This document shows positions 43,631 through 45,188 of a DNA stretch of 45,188 nucleotides, in pieces (position 1 is the stretch's first letter; every line of letters begins with the position of its first letter). The position numbers were made by a program, and so were the translations under genes. The notes below the pieces were generated by a model that did not search any database, was not told where the DNA came from, and saw nothing but the letters and a program-made list of their open reading frames with translations. Origin of the DNA: Stentor coeruleus (taxonomy: Eukaryota > Ciliophora > Heterotrichea > Heterotrichida > Stentoridae); the NCBI GenBank assembly GCA_001970955.1, contig MPUH01000576.1, positions 1-45,188 on the forward strand. The letters run 5' to 3'.

Positions 43631-44187
43631 ATATAAAAATCATTTTCTAATCCATATCGAGACTCTCCTCCAAATACCGCAAAATATTCATGTCCATCTT
43701 TAACAAATGAAGTATAAGCAAAAGCTTGTCTGATTGATGGTGGAGAATTTTTGGTTTTTAAACTATTCCAAGTCAAACTCTCAATGTCAAATTCTAAAAA
43801 ATCATTTTTCAAACCCATACTATTTTTCCCACCAAAGACATAAATTTTTTCATTTAAATCACTTGTAAAACTTCCATAATAAATTCTTGATGCTATGTTA
43901 ATGTTACTTGAAAATGAATCTGGACTTAAAGGAATATCTTCCCATGTTTTTTTTGAGATATAAAAAGCCCATGCATCACTGTAATAAATTTTCCCTGAAA
44001 AGCCTCCAAAAGTTAGGATGGTGTTTGATGAGGGAATATATGATAAGCAGATACCCCCTCTAGGAGATGGAGGGGTTTTGGTTGAGGGAATAAAGATATT
44101 TGAAGATTTCACAAAAGCATGTATGCAAATGATAATAAATAAGGACATAATAAAAATTATCAGAAATATGCTGAAATTTTTTTTCAA

Positions 44188-45188
44188 AAATGTAATTCTT
44201 GATATTTAGAGTATTACTAGGAAAATATTATTATTGAGTGTTGGTAAAGGTTTTATGAGGTGTTTAAGTTATGATAGATTGAATTAAAAGAATTTAGGTT
44301 TTGTTGTTATTGTAAAAGATAAGGATTTGAAGAGATTTTCAGGTTTTAAGGGTAGAATTAGTTAAAAAAAATGTTAGTTTATAAGGAAATATGATTTTAT
44401 TGTATATTTGGTATTGATTTGATGATAATATTAAAAAAAGTGTTGATTTTAGTTAAGATTTGTAAGTTATTTTGTATAATTTTAAGCAGCTTAAATTAGA
44501 CTAGTTATGTATATATATACATTAATTAAACATATTGGAATGCTTAGTTAGGATGAAGTAAATTATATAAGGAAATTTTATGACATAATTAGGCAGACCT
44601 TATGATAGTTTTGTCATCTATTATAATATTCTAATTTAAAAAGTAAGCTGAAAATTTAAATTTGTAATTTAGATACTTCTTTTATTACAGTAATTCTAAT
44701 GATTTAAAGTCAAACAAATAATGAAAAATATACTATCAAATACTTTATGGATAATGCAAATATCTCTATCAATAATCTTTACAAACTTTGTGGTTCTTTA
44801 ATAAGATTCTTTGAATGAAAAGAAAGAAAAACTATTTTGCGATAGGGAAAAAAGCATGCTAGAAATACTAAGGGACTATTATTGATAATAATAAATTTGC
44901 ATGGTGATTATATATTTATGGCCATTCAAGGTCAAGAATACTCAAATCCTAACATTAAGTGGGTGTTGTTAAGATACTTTAAATCACTGCATTCAAAAAT
45001 GTCAAAAAATAATTTACTCAACCATTAAAGAAATTGAATATTACTTAACTAAATTGATTTTAAATTCTCCTGAATCTTTTTTTTTATTTCTATTCCTAAT
45101 CTCTCAATTTCTATTAATTTCTCTTACTTTCCTCTTCAATAAAAACCCTATTTTTATTCAAAAAATGATTCATCTCTAAAAACCCTTT
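44188..45188. other. Right-edge intergenic region
   Basis: 44216-44480 is C-poor on + and is the 5' flank of Kelch copy B. 45000-45188 is strongly G-poor and contains AAACCCTA-like sequence near the end, which resembles the 5' flank of a + gene starting beyond the edge. A 36-codon frame (ATG near 44919, MAIQGQEYSNPNIKW...) looks mildly coding but is too short to call. There are no telomere repeats at the edge. Confidence 0.35.

Larger units (their letters stand above)
40781..44187 (-). pseudogene. Kelch/Cys-rich membrane protein (copy B), broken by 11-bp duplication
   Basis: This is a close paralogue of the gene at 25827-29219 with the same domain order: signal anchor, about ten Kelch blades, CxxCxxGxY Cys-rich module, and three membrane helices. 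It has the same phase-2 15-nt intron (43616-43630). Its frame breaks after NNMWVFNV because an 11-bp unit (tcaacattaaa on +) is present twice in tandem at 42993-43003 and 43004-43014. With one unit the frame is continuous and the protein would be about 1126 residues, matching copy A (1125). Everything else is intact and well conserved. It is therefore either a very young null allele/pseudogene or a sequencing or assembly slip. Downstream of the break, ATG 42967 happens to be in the original frame. Confidence 0.8.

Noticed and set aside
1..45188. CRISPR arrays, insertion sequences, telomere repeats
   Set aside because: No regularly spaced repeats, transposase-like frames or terminal telomeric arrays are visible; the three exact duplications are explained by single-N joins.

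Overview
The window looks like a stretch of macronuclear genome from a heterotrich ciliate, most likely Stentor or a close relative. It is very AT-rich and gene-dense, with standard-code stops and tryptophan written as TGG. It has tiny introns: I can place nine, eight of 15 nt and one of 16 nt. All begin GTA, end TAG and carry an A exactly six bases from the 3' end. Recognising them joins several apparently separate reading frames into single genes. Blepharisma shares such introns but reads TGA as Trp, which nothing here requires. The species call is an inference.

Layout. 1-4.1 kb: tail of a + strand gene, a Kelch-type gene with a frameshift, a small acylation-motif protein, a four-exon ankyrin gene, and a decayed coding remnant beside an assembly gap. 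4.1-9.6 kb: a two-exon cyclic-nucleotide-binding protein, two unknown genes and a DEAD-box helicase with a DEGD motif. 9.8-15.5 kb: a ciliary/cytoskeletal block with a kinesin, a NEK6/7-type kinase whose frame runs straight into an IFT57 domain, the outer-arm dynein light chain LC1 (DNAL1) transcribed divergently from it, and a UBE2W-like E2. 16-20 kb: two unknown genes and an unusually GC-rich, non-coding island. 20.5-29.2 kb: a large LamG plus Cys-rich-repeat membrane protein converging on a Kelch/Cys-rich membrane protein. 29.2-33.9 kb: sparse DNA with a decayed copy of the 3' part of the Cys-rich-repeat gene, a gap and a RanBP2-type zinc-finger gene. 33.9-44.2 kb: a voltage-sensor-like protein, a CDPK with degenerate ATP-site motifs, a Cache receptor, an unknown gene, and a second Kelch/Cys-rich membrane protein broken by an 11-bp tandem duplication.

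The most notable item is the NEK-IFT57 fusion. It sits head-to-head with DNAL1 and just upstream of a kinesin, so kinase, IFT-B subunit, dynein light chain and motor lie within about 5 kb. A second theme is signalling/surface proteins (CNBD, CDPK, Cache, voltage sensor, Kelch/Cys-rich receptors). A third is sequence composition: the sense strand is G-poor upstream of genes and C-poor downstream, and an AACCCTAA element recurs in sense orientation upstream of several starts. Three single-N joins flanked by perfect 36-50 bp duplications are assembly scars, so isolated frameshifts should be read with that in mind.
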